DNA of 64,000 nucleotides from Pseudoalteromonas sp. MMG007 (GTDB lineage: Bacteria > Pseudomonadota > Gammaproteobacteria > Enterobacterales > Alteromonadaceae). Every line of letters begins with the position of its first letter. Position 1 is the stretch's first letter. Where the stretch lies: the NCBI RefSeq assembly GCF_018100985.1, contig NZ_JAGJEI010000005.1, positions 124,001-188,000 on the forward strand, read 5' to 3'. A program made the translations under genes and the position numbers. The notes under the pieces are model-generated. The model had not been told where the DNA came from. It saw only the letters and a program-made list of their open reading frames with translations, and did no database searches. This document shows, in pieces, positions 38,211-47,416 of this stretch.

Positions 38211-38732
38211 TTAGCTATGTCTAAGTACTTTAAGGGCATCATCTTCGGCTACGGCTTTACCGTATTTTTTAATGTAACCTTTAAACTCACCTCTGCTGAT
38301 GCGTTTATCGTTATTGCCGTCCATATAACCGAAATGATTTGAAATATCGTCATCGTCAGCTTCTTCTACTGAAATGTACCCATTTTTATCATTATCTAAA
38401 CTCTTAAAATCGTTTTCAATTTTATCAAATTTAGCTATTTTAGCTTTAAATGCTGACTCACTAACTTCACTGTCAGTGGCTACCTTACCGGTATTTAATT
38501 GCATGTAGGTGTTAAATTCTTTACGACTGATCTCATTATCCATATTGGTATCAATATTTGAAAAGTGGCCCCAAATGTTGTCATCATCTGCCTCTACTTT
38601 TGAAATATAACCATCACTGTCGTTATCTAAACTTGCGAAATCGCTGTCGATTTTTTCTAACCCTTGGTTAGATGCACAAGCCGCTAAGCTCAAAGATGCT
38701 AAAATAGTTGTTGCTAGTGTTAACTTTTTCAT
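38211..38732 (-). CDS. EF-hand calcium-binding lipoprotein
   Basis: A 173-residue lipoprotein with signal peptide and lipobox SLAAC (lipid on Cys19). Four EF-hand loops are visible in two pairs: DNDSDGYISKVE and DTNMDNEISRKE, then DNDKNGYISVEE and DGNNDKRISRGE. The two halves resemble each other, which points to internal duplication. Each loop has acidic residues at positions 1, 3, 5 and 12, so calcium binding is plausible. The function is unknown. It is monocistronic with a terminator, upstream of scpB on the same strand. Confidence 0.85.
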   Translation of the reverse strand: MKKLTLATTILASLSLAACASNQGLEKIDSDFASLDNDSDGYISKVEADDDNIWGHFSNIDTNMDNEISRKEFNTYMQLNTGKVATDSEVSESAFKAKIAKFDKIENDFKSLDNDKNGYISVEEADDDDISNHFGYMDGNNDKRISRGEFKGYIKKYGKAVAEDDALKVLRHS

Positions 38733-38956
38733 AAGACGTATCCTTGTAGTTAGTAAATGTCACTTTAACTAATACAAGTCCAATGCCAAAATAAATAACG
38801 CAATAAATATCAAGCACTTAATATTTTTTAGCTCACTTTATATACTCTAATCAATCACTTAGCTTTGCAATGATTGCAGCTTACTTTGTAATTTTTGCAA
38901 AAAAATACCCGGTATTAACCAGGCACTTTTTATAAAGCTAATATATTGCTTGAAAA

Positions 38957-39388
38957 TTAAATAGCAGCGTTTTGGTAACGCTTAACAAACTCAGTTACGT
39001 TTTGACCGTTACATTTTAAAGAGTTTAAGTTACCAATCTTTTGACGTACTGGCGCTAACCCTTTTTTAAGTGCAGTCATACATAACTGTGTTTCTTGCTG
39101 TGCATCTTTAGCAAACACTTCTATTTTGTCTACTGAGGTTGTACTAACAGTTGTTTTTTTAGCGATATTGCGAATGTCTTCACCGTTACACAAAATACTC
39201 TTAGAAAAACGAGATAAATAAACGCCATGTTGCGCAGCTTCTTTACGGGCAACACTAAAGCCTTCATTAGCACTTAATACACATAATTTAGACTCAAGTT
39301 TGTTGTCTTGACTAAAGTAAGTATTGCTTTGTGCACAAACAGTTGCAGATGCAAATAAAGCGCTGGCTAAAAGTAGTTGTGTTTTCAT
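38957..39388 (-). CDS. DUF3718-type exported protein
   Basis: A 143-residue secreted protein with a signal peptide ending SATVCAQ. The mature part contains two similar halves, each with an early cysteine and a later CNG motif: KLCVLSANEG through LCNGEDIRNIA, and QLCMTALKKG through KCNGQNVTEFV. This duplicated Cys...CNG pattern is what I associate with DUF3718 proteins of marine gammaproteobacteria. The paired cysteines suggest disulfides in the periplasm. No function is known. It is a single-gene unit divergent from xthA. Confidence 0.7.
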   Translation of the reverse strand: MKTQLLLASALFASATVCAQSNTYFSQDNKLESKLCVLSANEGFSVARKEAAQHGVYLSRFSKSILCNGEDIRNIAKKTTVSTTSVDKIEVFAKDAQQETQLCMTALKKGLAPVRQKIGNLNSLKCNGQNVTEFVKRYQNAAI

Positions 39389-39628
39389 GAGAGATCCTAT
39401 TTGAACGAGTTAAATAAGTAATTTTTGCGCATTATATATTCAAAAAAACTTATATCAATTGAAATTATTATTTATTTAAATAATTAATATTGCATTTACA
39501 ATGTTTAAACTTTAGCCACCATTTGATCAACATTTGTGCAGCTATTAACTCAATTTAGTCATGTGATGTACGCGTATTTACTGATACAATTTAGACCATT
39601 AAATAGAACCAATTTTAAGGTAAATTTT

Positions 39629-40435
39629 ATGAAAGTGATTTCTTTCAATATCAATGGTCTGCGTGCTCGTCTTCATCAATTACAAGCAATAATAGATAAA
39701 CACCAACCAGACGTTATTGGCTTGCAAGAGATTAAAGTTCATGATGAAGCATTCCCATTAGAAGATGTTCAAAAAATGGGATACCACGTTTATTTTCATG
39801 GTCAAAAAGCACATTACGGTGTAGCTATGTTATGCAAAAAAGAGCCTAAATCGGTCTTAAAAGGCTTTGCTACAGATACTGATGAATCACAAAAACGCAT
39901 GATAAGCGTAACTATTGAACAAGACAATGGCCGTGACCTAACCGTTATGAATGGTTATTTCCCACAAGGCGATAATATTAATCACGAAACTAAATTTCCT
40001 TATAAACGTCAATTTTATAAAGACTTAATGACTCACCTTGAAACTAACCACACACCAGAGCAAGACGTAATTGTAATGGGCGACATAAACATCTCCCCTA
40101 CCGACCTAGATATCGGCATTGGTGATGTAAACGCTAAGCGGTGGTTAAAAACAGGTAAATGTTCTTTCCAGCCAGAAGAGCGTGAGTGGTTAGCAACATT
40201 ACTTAACTGGGGCTTTAAAGATACCTTTAGAGAGCAAAACCCAGACACAAACGATCAATACTCATGGTTTGACTATCGTTCAAAAGGCTTTGTAGATAAC
40301 CGTGGCCTTCGTATCGACGTAGTACTTGCTACTAAAGACCTTGCTGCACGATGCATAGATACAGGTATTGATTATGAGCTGCGCGGTATTGAAAAGCCCT
40401 CTGATCACGCACCTATTTGGTCTACATTTAAATAG
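39629..40435 (+). CDS. xthA: Exodeoxyribonuclease III
   Basis: The main AP endonuclease and 3'-5' exonuclease of base-excision repair. The 268 residues carry all family motifs: [23 protein letters not shown] (metal Glu), [22 protein letters not shown] (catalytic Asp and Asn), RIDVVLAT and SDHAPIW (catalytic His). The ATG at 39629 has AAGG 9 nt upstream and starts with the usual MKVISFN; an open frame extending 31 codons upstream does not resemble the family. The following membrane-protein gene begins 5 bp after the stop. Confidence 0.97.
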   Translation: MKVISFNINGLRARLHQLQAIIDKHQPDVIGLQEIKVHDEAFPLEDVQKMGYHVYFHGQKAHYGVAMLCKKEPKSVLKGFATDTDESQKRMISVTIEQDNGRDLTVMNGYFPQGDNINHETKFPYKRQFYKDLMTHLETNHTPEQDVIVMGDINISPTDLDIGIGDVNAKRWLKTGKCSFQPEEREWLATLLNWGFKDTFREQNPDTNDQYSWFDYRSKGFVDNRGLRIDVVLATKDLAARCIDTGIDYELRGIEKPSDHAPIWSTFK

Positions 40436-40440
40436 TTTTG

Positions 40441-41088
40441 ATGCTTAGCTTTACTTTACAAGGGCTACTTTGGGCCCTTGTTATTATTATTGCTTTACTA
40501 AGCTTTGATAAAAAAACATACAAAGCACTTTATACAACACCCGCACGGCAAACGGGTGTGCTTGCATGCGCTTTAGTATTTGCCGTGCTTTGGCGTATAA
40601 AAGCCGGTATTCTAACAGGCCTCGATTTACACATTTTAGGCGTTACTGCAGCGACCTTAATTTTAGGGTGGCGATTAGCTATTTTAAGCTCTCTGCTAGC
40701 CAGCGTATTATTAACTGCCGTTGGTCAAATCGAGCTTAATCTGTTACCCATGCAAATACTTATTGGTGCCTTTATACCTATATTATTGAGCTACCTTGGC
40801 TTTTTAATTAGTTACCAATATTTACCTCGCCATTTTTTTGTTTATATATTTGTTTGTGCATTTATAACAGCTGGGTTTATTGCCTGTATAAAAATAAGCT
40901 TAGGTGCATTATTTTATTTGGCAATAGGCCAATACAATTGGCAAGAACTGGCTGATAACTACGTTTATTTGAGTGCTATAATTTGGTTTCCTGAAGCAAT
41001 GCTCAATGGTATGGCTATTACCATTATGATTACTTACCGCCCACACTGGGTTAAAACTTTTTACGATAAGGACTACCTAGACTCATGA
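40441..41088 (+). CDS. CbiM-like (ECF transporter-type) membrane protein
   Basis: A 215-residue integral membrane protein with about six hydrophobic segments. The stretch GLDLHILGVTAATLILGWRLAIL resembles CbiM-type S components of energy-coupling-factor transporters for cobalt or nickel, where a histidine-rich first part binds metal. Here the N-terminal metal-binding MHI(M/P)-type start is absent. No ECF ATPase or T component is adjacent, so a stand-alone role or partnership with distant genes is possible. The ATG at 40441 directly follows a TTG; no ribosome-binding site is evident and expression probably depends on xthA. Its stop overlaps rlmA by 4 bp. Confidence 0.6.
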   Translation: MLSFTLQGLLWALVIIIALLSFDKKTYKALYTTPARQTGVLACALVFAVLWRIKAGILTGLDLHILGVTAATLILGWRLAILSSLLASVLLTAVGQIELNLLPMQILIGAFIPILLSYLGFLISYQYLPRHFFVYIFVCAFITAGFIACIKISLGALFYLAIGQYNWQELADNYVYLSAIIWFPEAMLNGMAITIMITYRPHWVKTFYDKDYLDS

Positions 41089-41888
41089 GTCTACAATATC
41101 AATGCCCACTGTGTAACCAAGCACTTATAAAAATAAAATCTACGCTTCGCTGTACTAATAATCACAGTTTTGATTTTGCAAAAGAAGGTTATGTTAACTT
41201 GCTGCCAGTACAGCAAAAAAATTCAAAGCAACCGGGCGATTCCCTAGAAATGGTGCAAGCTAGACGTGCATTTTTAGAAACTGGTCATTACCGCTTTTTG
41301 CAGCAAAGCCTTAGTAATACAATTAGTAAGATAAGCGCTAATACTATTGTAGATTTAGGTTGCGGCGAAGGGTTTTATACTCAAGCCATAGCAAATAAAA
41401 CAAACGCGCAGGTATACGGCGTTGATATTTCAAAGTCTGCGGTTAAATATGCCGCTAAGCGTTATCCTAATTGCCATTTTAGCGTGGCTTCTATAAGCCA
41501 AGCCCCGTTTGAAAATGAATTTGCTGATGTGCTTGTTAGTGTTTTTGCTCCTTTATTTGAGCAAGAGCTAGCCCGCCTCGCAAATAAAAACACAACTTTA
41601 GTGGTTGCAAGCCCAGGTCCTTGGCATTTAAAAGAATTAAAAACGTACATTTATTCAAATGTAAATGAGCACACAGAAATAGCAACACCAGAAGGCTTTG
41701 AAAAATCAGCACAATCGCTTTTAACCGAAACCGTTACACTCGGTGTAGCCGACATTAAAAACTTAATTATGATGACTCCGTTTGCATGGAAGTTTAGACC
41801 CGAGCACTGGACAGCGCTTGAAGAAAAAGGTGAGCACAAGGTCACCTTATCGTTTTACATAACTCAGTTTATTAAAACTGCTCTTTAG
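41085..41888 (+). CDS. rlmA: 23S rRNA (guanine745-N1)-methyltransferase RlmA
   Basis: Methylates G745 of 23S rRNA with S-adenosylmethionine. The 267 residues start with a zinc-binding module (CPLC at 8-11, then RCTNNHSFDFAKEGYVNLL), followed by a class I methyltransferase fold with IVDLGCGEGFYT near 90. PLFEQELARLANKNTTLVVASPGPWHL is typical of the family. It is coupled to the upstream membrane protein by a 4-bp overlap and overlaps the convergent yfbV by 17 bp at the 3' ends. Confidence 0.95.
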   Translation: MSLQYQCPLCNQALIKIKSTLRCTNNHSFDFAKEGYVNLLPVQQKNSKQPGDSLEMVQARRAFLETGHYRFLQQSLSNTISKISANTIVDLGCGEGFYTQAIANKTNAQVYGVDISKSAVKYAAKRYPNCHFSVASISQAPFENEFADVLVSVFAPLFEQELARLANKNTTLVVASPGPWHLKELKTYIYSNVNEHTEIATPEGFEKSAQSLLTETVTLGVADIKNLIMMTPFAWKFRPEHWTALEEKGEHKVTLSFYITQFIKTAL

Positions 41889-42321
41889 TGAACGCCCTAT
41901 CCATTTTTTCAAACATATCCTTAAGTAAGCTAGCAAGCTCCATGTAACGGGGCTTGTTTTCACTAAGTTGAACTTGATAACCGTTTTCTACCATTTTTGT
42001 ATAAAGCTCGGTGTACCACTTATGCATTGCGGGTTCTAAAGGTGTTTGAGCTCGTTTACCTAGCCAAAATATACCTTGTAAAGGCAGTGATATAAAAAAT
42101 AATGCGCTAGCAATTGCCTGTGGTAAAAAGTCAGGGCCTAAGTAGTTAAGTTGAAAAAACAAAGTAAGCATAGCTAAGATTGGCATCACAGTTATGGCAA
42201 GTTCAGTGGCTTTTATTACCCTAACTTCTAAAAACAAAGGTGCAAGCTCTTTGCGCATAGGCCAGTTTTTTGCATACAAACGACCCGTTTGTAGTTGTGA
42301 CATCACACTTTTTTGCATCAT
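41872..42321 (-). CDS. yfbV: YfbV family (UPF0208) membrane protein
   Basis: A 149-residue inner-membrane protein of the YfbV/UPF0208 family. It has two hydrophobic segments (about 44-62 and 68-88) after the family N-terminus LQTGRLYAKNWPMRKELAPLF, and a cytoplasmic C-terminal part with YTELYTKMVENGY. In E. coli, YfbV has been linked to organisation of the Ter macrodomain and lies beside ackA-pta, as here. GAGGAG precedes two adjacent ATG codons (42321 and 42318); the second has better spacing. It is convergent with rlmA and divergent from ackA. Confidence 0.92.
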   Translation of the reverse strand: MMQKSVMSQLQTGRLYAKNWPMRKELAPLFLEVRVIKATELAITVMPILAMLTLFFQLNYLGPDFLPQAIASALFFISLPLQGIFWLGKRAQTPLEPAMHKWYTELYTKMVENGYQVQLSENKPRYMELASLLKDMFEKMDRAFTKEQF

Positions 42322-42372
42322 GACTCCTCACAGATACCGCTTTTAAAAATAAGTTTAGTACTCAGCATTTCC

Positions 42373-42405
42373 AAAGTGTAACACAAAATAAGGACGTTAC
42401 ACTTT
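42373..42405. repeat. 10-bp inverted repeat in the yfbV-ackA divergent region
   Basis: AAAGTGTAAC (42373-42382) and GTTACACTTT (42396-42405) are perfect reverse complements separated by 13 bp, between divergent yfbV and ackA. Neither strand has a T run. It could bind a dimeric regulator with widely spaced half-sites or form a leader hairpin. Confidence 0.5.
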
Positions 42406-42575
42406 ATCAGTAAAAACACTTAATTTTGCTGTTAAATCACCCAAAATACTAAACTAAATTGCTGAACTAAGTTAAAATAGGCAACGCTAAAATAAAATGT
42501 TTAGCCTTTATCAGCTCAAGTGTAGCGCCTAATACTTAACGCTCACTTACTAATTTGTTTATGGAAATTAAATCT

Positions 42576-43790
42576 ATGCCAACAACTTCCCCTAAGTCAC
42601 AACATGTTTTAGTACTAAATTGTGGTAGCTCTAGCTTAAAGTTTGCCATTATTGATGCAAACGACGGGCACGAAATAATTTCGGGCCTCGCAGAGCGCTT
42701 AGGTGCTGACGCGCCGTCTATTAAATATAAATATAATGGCGCCAAAACAGTAATTGAGCTGGGAGCAAATCAAGCACATGCTGAGGCAATAAATACGCTT
42801 GTAACCTTAATAAAAGATCACAAACTAGATGAGCACCTAATCGCTGTAGGCCATCGGGTAGTTCATGGTGGTGAGCACTTTACAAAATCAGTTCTAATTG
42901 ATGATGCTGTAATTAAAGGTATTACTAAAGCATCATCATTGGCTCCTTTGCATGGCCATGCTAATTTGTTAGGAATTTCTTCAGCACAAAATTCCTTTAC
43001 AGGCTTACCTCAAGTAGCCGTATTTGATACCGCTTTTCATCAAACCATGGATGAAGTTGCCTACTTATATGCATTACCTTATAAGCTTTATACCGACTAC
43101 GGTGTAAGACGTTACGGCATGCATGGAACAAGCCATTATTACGTAGCAGGCCAAACAGCTAAATTGTTAAACCAGCCTATTGAGCAAAGTAATTTTATTA
43201 GCGCTCATCTAGGTAATGGTTGCTCTGTTTGCGCAATTAAAAACGGAGAAAGTGTTGATACAAGCATGGGCTTAACACCACTGGCAGGCATAGTTATGGG
43301 GACTCGTAGTGGTGATATTGACCCTGGTTTATTTAATTTTTTAACAACCCAACTAGATTATAACGCAAAACAAATTGATAACTTATTAAACCAAGAAAGT
43401 GGCCTTTTAGGTATTAGTGAGCTTTCTAATGACTGCCGTACAATTGAAGAAGCCGCAGTTGCAGGACATAAAAAAGCACAATTAGCGCTTGATATTTTTT
43501 GTTACCGTTTAGCTAAACAAATTGCGGCTTACATGGTGCCATTGCAACGTCTAGATGCACTTATTTTTACCGGCGGTATTGGTGAAAACTCCGATATTAT
43601 TCGAGCAAATGTCATCAAACAACTTGGCTACTTAGGCCTTAACTGTGACGAGCAATCAAATTTAAATGCACGCTTTGGTAACCAAGGTATTATAAGTGCA
43701 TCAGATAAGATGCCAAAAGCAATAGTAATGCCGACTAACGAAGAGTGGGTGATTGCTTTGGATGCCGCAAATATTGTGAAGGAGCTGTAA
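42576..43790 (+). CDS. ackA: Acetate kinase
   Basis: Interconverts acetyl phosphate plus ADP with acetate plus ATP. The 404 residues show [14 protein letters not shown] (family signature 1), [41 protein letters not shown] and [10 protein letters not shown]. coli AckA has 400 residues. The ATG at 42576 is preceded by GGA at 10 nt; an ATG at 42561 would add five residues. It is followed by pta with a 2-bp gap, the standard overflow and acetate-activation pair. Confidence 0.97.
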   Translation: MPTTSPKSQHVLVLNCGSSSLKFAIIDANDGHEIISGLAERLGADAPSIKYKYNGAKTVIELGANQAHAEAINTLVTLIKDHKLDEHLIAVGHRVVHGGEHFTKSVLIDDAVIKGITKASSLAPLHGHANLLGISSAQNSFTGLPQVAVFDTAFHQTMDEVAYLYALPYKLYTDYGVRRYGMHGTSHYYVAGQTAKLLNQPIEQSNFISAHLGNGCSVCAIKNGESVDTSMGLTPLAGIVMGTRSGDIDPGLFNFLTTQLDYNAKQIDNLLNQESGLLGISELSNDCRTIEEAAVAGHKKAQLALDIFCYRLAKQIAAYMVPLQRLDALIFTGGIGENSDIIRANVIKQLGYLGLNCDEQSNLNARFGNQGIISASDKMPKAIVMPTNEEWVIALDAANIVKEL

Positions 43791-43792
43791 TT

Positions 43793-45952
43793 ATGGCACG
43801 TAGAATAATGCTTATACCCGTGTCTACCGGTGTTGGCTTAACATCAGTATCTGTTGGGTTAGTGCGCGCTTTGGAACAAAAAACGGTTAAAGTTAATTTC
43901 TTTAAACCAATCGCACAACCACGTACTGGTGAAACTGGCCCAGAAAAATCAACACAAGTTGTTATGCAAGGCTCATCAATCTCACCTCCAACACCCTTTG
44001 CATTAAGTTACGCTGAGCAAATGATTGGCGACGGTAAGGGTGATGATTTGCTTGAAGAAATTGTAGAACGATTTGAAAGTAAAATTAATGACGACGAAGT
44101 CGCTATCATTGAAGGTATGGTCCCTACGCGTAGGCAACCTTATGCAGGTCGCGTAAACCGCGAAATAGCGCAAACTCTCGGTGCCGACATTGTTTTTGTA
44201 CTTACCCCTGGCAACTACAATATAACGCAAATAGAAGATAGACTTGAAATTGCTGCTGGTTATTATGGTGGTATAGATCACCCACGTGTTCTTGGTTGTA
44301 TTTTTAATAAAGTAAATGCCCCACTTGACGAGGAAGGCCGCGCACGAGCAGATTTAGTCGATGCCTACAAACCTGACGAATTAGATAACGAGCTAAACCG
44401 CTTAGCTTCTTTACCAATTTTTAGAAAAAACCCGTTTATGTTACTTGGGGCCATTCCGTGGGACTTTGACCTAGTAGCACCACGCGTTAAAGATTTAAGC
44501 GCGTATTTAAAAGCGACCATTATTAACGAAGGTGACATGCTGCATCGTCGTCTGCGTCGAATTACATTTTGTGCACGAACAGTGTCAAACATTTTGAATC
44601 ACTTTACGCCTGGCGCATTATTAGTTACACCAGGCGATCGCTCAGATATACTTGTAGCTGCCTGTTTATCGGCCATGAATGGCACCAAAATTGGCGCAAT
44701 ATTACTAACCGGTGGCTTTGAACCTGAAGCGCGCATAATGGCACTGTGCGAACAAGCTATGCAAACAGGCTTACCAATACTTGCGACCGAAGCCGATACA
44801 TGGCGTACATCACTACTACTTCATAACTTTAATATGGAAGTACCGAGTGATGATGACCAACGAATTGAAAAAGTAAAAGATCACAATGCGCAGTTTATCG
44901 ATTCAGACTGGTTAGATACGCTCGCTAAAAACGTTGGTAAAACACGTAAGCTGTCACCACCAGCATTTCGTTACTTATTAACAGATAAAGCCCGCAAAGC
45001 AGGTAAAACAGTCGTACTACCTGAAGGTAACGAACCACGCACAATAAAAGCGGCTGCTATTTGTGGTCAGCGCGGTATTGCTGAAACTATATTGCTAGGT
45101 GATCGCGATGAAATTATGCGTATAGCAGAGCAACAAGGTATAGAATTAAACGAACATGTAAGCATTGTTGAACCTAAAAGTGTTATTAGCGATTATATTG
45201 AACCTATGGTCGAGATACGCAAAGGTAAAGGTTTAACAGCCGTTGTGGCGCAAGAGCAACTGCAAGATAACGTAGTGCTTGGTACTATGATGCTAGAGCA
45301 AGGTAAAGTAGATGGCTTAGTATCGGGTGCAGTAAACACCACTGCTAATACTATTCGCCCGCCTCTTCAGCTTATTAAAACAGCCCCGGGCTCCTCGCTC
45401 GTATCCTCTGTATTTTTTATGCTACTGCCTGATCAAGTTCTTGTTTATGGGGACTGTGCAATAAACCCAGATCCAAATGCAGAGCAGCTTGCTGATATAG
45501 CAATTCAATCAGCCGACTCAGCCGCCGCGTTTGGAATTGAGCCGCGTGTAGCTATGATAAGTTACAGTACTGGCACATCTGGTACTGGTGCCGATGTAGA
45601 AAAAGTACGTGAGGCGACCAAAATAGCGCAGCAAAAACGTCCTGATTTGATTATTGATGGCCCCCTTCAGTACGACGCCGCAATTATGGAAAACGTTGCG
45701 CTTAAAAAAGCACCAAACAGTCCTGTTGCAGGTAAAGCAACCGTATTTATATTCCCAGATCTAAATACTGGTAATACAACCTATAAAGCCGTACAACGTA
45801 GTGCCGATTTAATAAGTATCGGCCCTATGCTACAAGGTATGCGTAAACCAGTTAACGATTTAAGCCGCGGCGCATTAGTTGACGATATTGTATATACTAT
45901 TGCATTAACGGCTATTCAAGCAGCCCAAGCTGAAGCTTTAATTACGCAATAA
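43793..45952 (+). CDS. pta: Phosphate acetyltransferase, long form
   Basis: Interconverts acetyl-CoA and acetyl phosphate. The 719-residue long-form enzyme has an N-terminal P-loop-like domain ([18 protein letters not shown]), a central DRTGG-type regulatory domain, and the C-terminal catalytic domain from about 390. The catalytic domain contains [30 protein letters not shown] and [11 protein letters not shown]. The ATG at 43793 has GGAG 8 nt upstream and gives the family N-terminus; the frame is open upstream inside ackA. It is co-transcribed with ackA and followed by a terminator hairpin. Confidence 0.97.
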   Translation: MARRIMLIPVSTGVGLTSVSVGLVRALEQKTVKVNFFKPIAQPRTGETGPEKSTQVVMQGSSISPPTPFALSYAEQMIGDGKGDDLLEEIVERFESKINDDEVAIIEGMVPTRRQPYAGRVNREIAQTLGADIVFVLTPGNYNITQIEDRLEIAAGYYGGIDHPRVLGCIFNKVNAPLDEEGRARADLVDAYKPDELDNELNRLASLPIFRKNPFMLLGAIPWDFDLVAPRVKDLSAYLKATIINEGDMLHRRLRRITFCARTVSNILNHFTPGALLVTPGDRSDILVAACLSAMNGTKIGAILLTGGFEPEARIMALCEQAMQTGLPILATEADTWRTSLLLHNFNMEVPSDDDQRIEKVKDHNAQFIDSDWLDTLAKNVGKTRKLSPPAFRYLLTDKARKAGKTVVLPEGNEPRTIKAAAICGQRGIAETILLGDRDEIMRIAEQQGIELNEHVSIVEPKSVISDYIEPMVEIRKGKGLTAVVAQEQLQDNVVLGTMMLEQGKVDGLVSGAVNTTANTIRPPLQLIKTAPGSSLVSSVFFMLLPDQVLVYGDCAINPDPNAEQLADIAIQSADSAAAFGIEPRVAMISYSTGTSGTGADVEKVREATKIAQQKRPDLIIDGPLQYDAAIMENVALKKAPNSPVAGKATVFIFPDLNTGNTTYKAVQRSADLISIGPMLQGMRKPVNDLSRGALVDDIVYTIALTAIQAAQAEALITQ

Positions 45953-46035
45953 TCTAAACGTGTGCTTTTTATAGCCTAGCTATTATTTATTTAATAATTA
46001 ATGAGTTAGGCTATTTATACCTACCAATTCCCATA

Positions 46036-46066
46036 CTTATCCACAGAAATTGTGGGTAAGTTTTTA
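46036..46066 (+). terminator. Intrinsic terminator of ackA-pta
   Basis: CTTATCCACA (46036-46045) and TGTGGGTAAG (46051-46060) pair over 10 bp with one G-T pair and a 5-nt loop, followed by five T residues. A weaker hairpin (AGCCTA/TAGGCT) lies just upstream at about 45970-46015. Confidence 0.8.
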
Positions 46067-46179
46067 ATCTTTATAAAAGCCTGCCTACAAACCGCTATTT
46101 TAGTCACTGATACACCTTTAATTTAAATCCAATAATCTATACTATAAAGCTATCTATATGGCTGTACCGCAGGCGTTTA

Positions 46180-46566
46180 ATGTCAAAACAAACATTACAA
46201 TTACACAGCACGCTTTTATCTATTCACAGTTTAGACGTTGATGCCAACATACCTTCGGCACTGTTAAAACAGCCTTTATTTTTTATTTCTAAAACTCACG
46301 ATGAGCTATCGATTGTTTGCCCTAGTGAATTTGAAATCCAAAGCTTAGATACAGAGCCTGACTGGCAAGCACTCGAAGTGGTTGGCCCATTAGGCTTTTC
46401 GCTCACAGGTATAATGGCTAATATATCAGGCGTGCTCGCCAGTGCTAAAGTTTCTATTTTTTCAATATCTACTTACGATACAGACTATATTTTAGTAAAA
46501 AAACAAACAGCCTCAAAAGCACTCAAAGCGTTAAAAAGTGATGGCTACAATGTGGTAGCAGGTTAG
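46180..46566 (+). CDS. ACT-domain protein
   Basis: A 128-residue cytoplasmic protein with a C-terminal ACT domain (about 62-128). GPLGFSLTGIMANISGVLASAKVSIFSISTYDTDYILV is the classical amino-acid-binding fold also found in CASTOR-like small proteins. The first 60 residues form a second, less conserved half. It probably senses an amino acid, but has no catalytic domain. It is the first gene of a tight run with the EIIA-like gene (3-bp gap), yffB, dapE and an M15 peptidase. The link with dapE makes lysine or diaminopimelate a candidate ligand, by inference only. Confidence 0.8.
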   Translation: MSKQTLQLHSTLLSIHSLDVDANIPSALLKQPLFFISKTHDELSIVCPSEFEIQSLDTEPDWQALEVVGPLGFSLTGIMANISGVLASAKVSIFSISTYDTDYILVKKQTASKALKALKSDGYNVVAG

Positions 46567-46569
46567 CCA

Positions 46570-47067
46570 ATGAAAGCACAGCAAATCGACTATTTAGCCG
46601 TTAATAAAACACCTAATAATGCAATTTCTATTATCAGCCCATTTACTGGTAAAGTAGCCATGCTTGATAGCCATCCCGAACCGTTTTTTAAATATGGCAC
46701 GCTTGGCCCTGGCATTATGGTGAGCCTTACCAGCCATAAAATTTTAGCCCCTTTTGATGGCACATTACTTCAAGTAAAAAACGCAGGTACTGAGTTTATT
46801 TTGCAGGCTAAAAATGGCCTAAAAGTGTTAATAAACTTAACTATTGCTGGCTCACCGCCTATTACTCATACCCATATAGCCCAGCTTAACGGTAGTGAAA
46901 TACATAAAGGTCAGCGCCTTGCGTATTTTGACCTGCGAAAGCTTGATACCCCCATGCTGGCAAGTTTAATATTACTCAACGGCCATACTTTAGGTACATT
47001 TCATTACTCGCATACGCATGTGAATGCGGGTGCAGATCCCCTATTAACTATTATCAAAAAGAAGTAG
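46570..47067 (+). CDS. EIIA-Glc-like protein lacking both phosphotransfer histidines
   Basis: A 165-residue protein with the fold pattern of the PTS EIIA-Glc (Crr) domain: ISIISPFTGKVAMLD, KILAPFDGTLLQV, KKGQRLAYFD-like GQRLAYFDLRKL and a final PLLTIIKKK matching PVIRIKK. Aligned by eye to E. coli EIIA-Glc, the phospho-accepting His90 (in FVHFGID) is Asn89 (LINLTIA) and the supporting His75 is Thr74. It therefore cannot act as a normal PTS phosphocarrier. No other PTS gene is in the window. It sits between the ACT-domain gene (3-bp gap) and yffB (4-bp gap). A binding or regulatory role, or a lost function under decay, are both possible. The frame is intact. Confidence 0.78.
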   Translation: MKAQQIDYLAVNKTPNNAISIISPFTGKVAMLDSHPEPFFKYGTLGPGIMVSLTSHKILAPFDGTLLQVKNAGTEFILQAKNGLKVLINLTIAGSPPITHTHIAQLNGSEIHKGQRLAYFDLRKLDTPMLASLILLNGHTLGTFHYSHTHVNAGADPLLTIIKKK

Positions 47068-47071
47068 ATTT

Positions 47072-47416
47072 ATGATCACTCTATACGGCATAAGCAATTG
47101 CGACACGATAAAAAAAGCTAAAAAATACTTAGCAGATAATAATATTGAGTTTACTTTTCATGACTATCGAAAAGATGGCGTAAACACTCAAATGGTTAGC
47201 ACGTTTGCAGACAAACTAGACTGGGAGCAGCTAGTTAATAAACGCGGCACCACGTACCGCGCATTATCTGATGAGCAAAAACAAAGTCTGACTAAAGAGT
47301 CTGCAATAGAGCTACTTGTTGAGCAGCCAGCAATGATCAAACGCCCTGTACTTGTAAACAATAGTAGCTACCATTTAGGCTTTAAAGCTGCTCAATATGA
47401 TGAGATTTTTAAATAA
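47072..47416 (+). CDS. YffB/ArsC-family thioredoxin-fold protein
   Basis: A 114-residue member of the ArsC/Spx/YffB family. It starts [19 protein letters not shown] with a single active-site cysteine (Cys10) and contains RGTTYRAL and IKRPVLV, typical of the YffB branch. YffB-like genes commonly lie beside dapE. Reductase activity towards arsenate is not expected from this branch, and its substrate is unknown. It overlaps dapE by one base (TAATG). Confidence 0.88.
   Translation: MITLYGISNCDTIKKAKKYLADNNIEFTFHDYRKDGVNTQMVSTFADKLDWEQLVNKRGTTYRALSDEQKQSLTKESAIELLVEQPAMIKRPVLVNNSSYHLGFKAAQYDEIFK

Noticed and set aside
39536..39628. 31-codon N-terminal extension of exonuclease III
   Set aside because: Not family-like; the ATG at 39629 has an AAGG site and gives the standard N-terminus.
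46037..46045. TTATCCACA, an exact DnaA-box match
   Set aside because: It is one arm of a 10-bp hairpin followed by a T run after pta, so it is explained as a terminator. There is no cluster of boxes and no AT-rich unwinding region.
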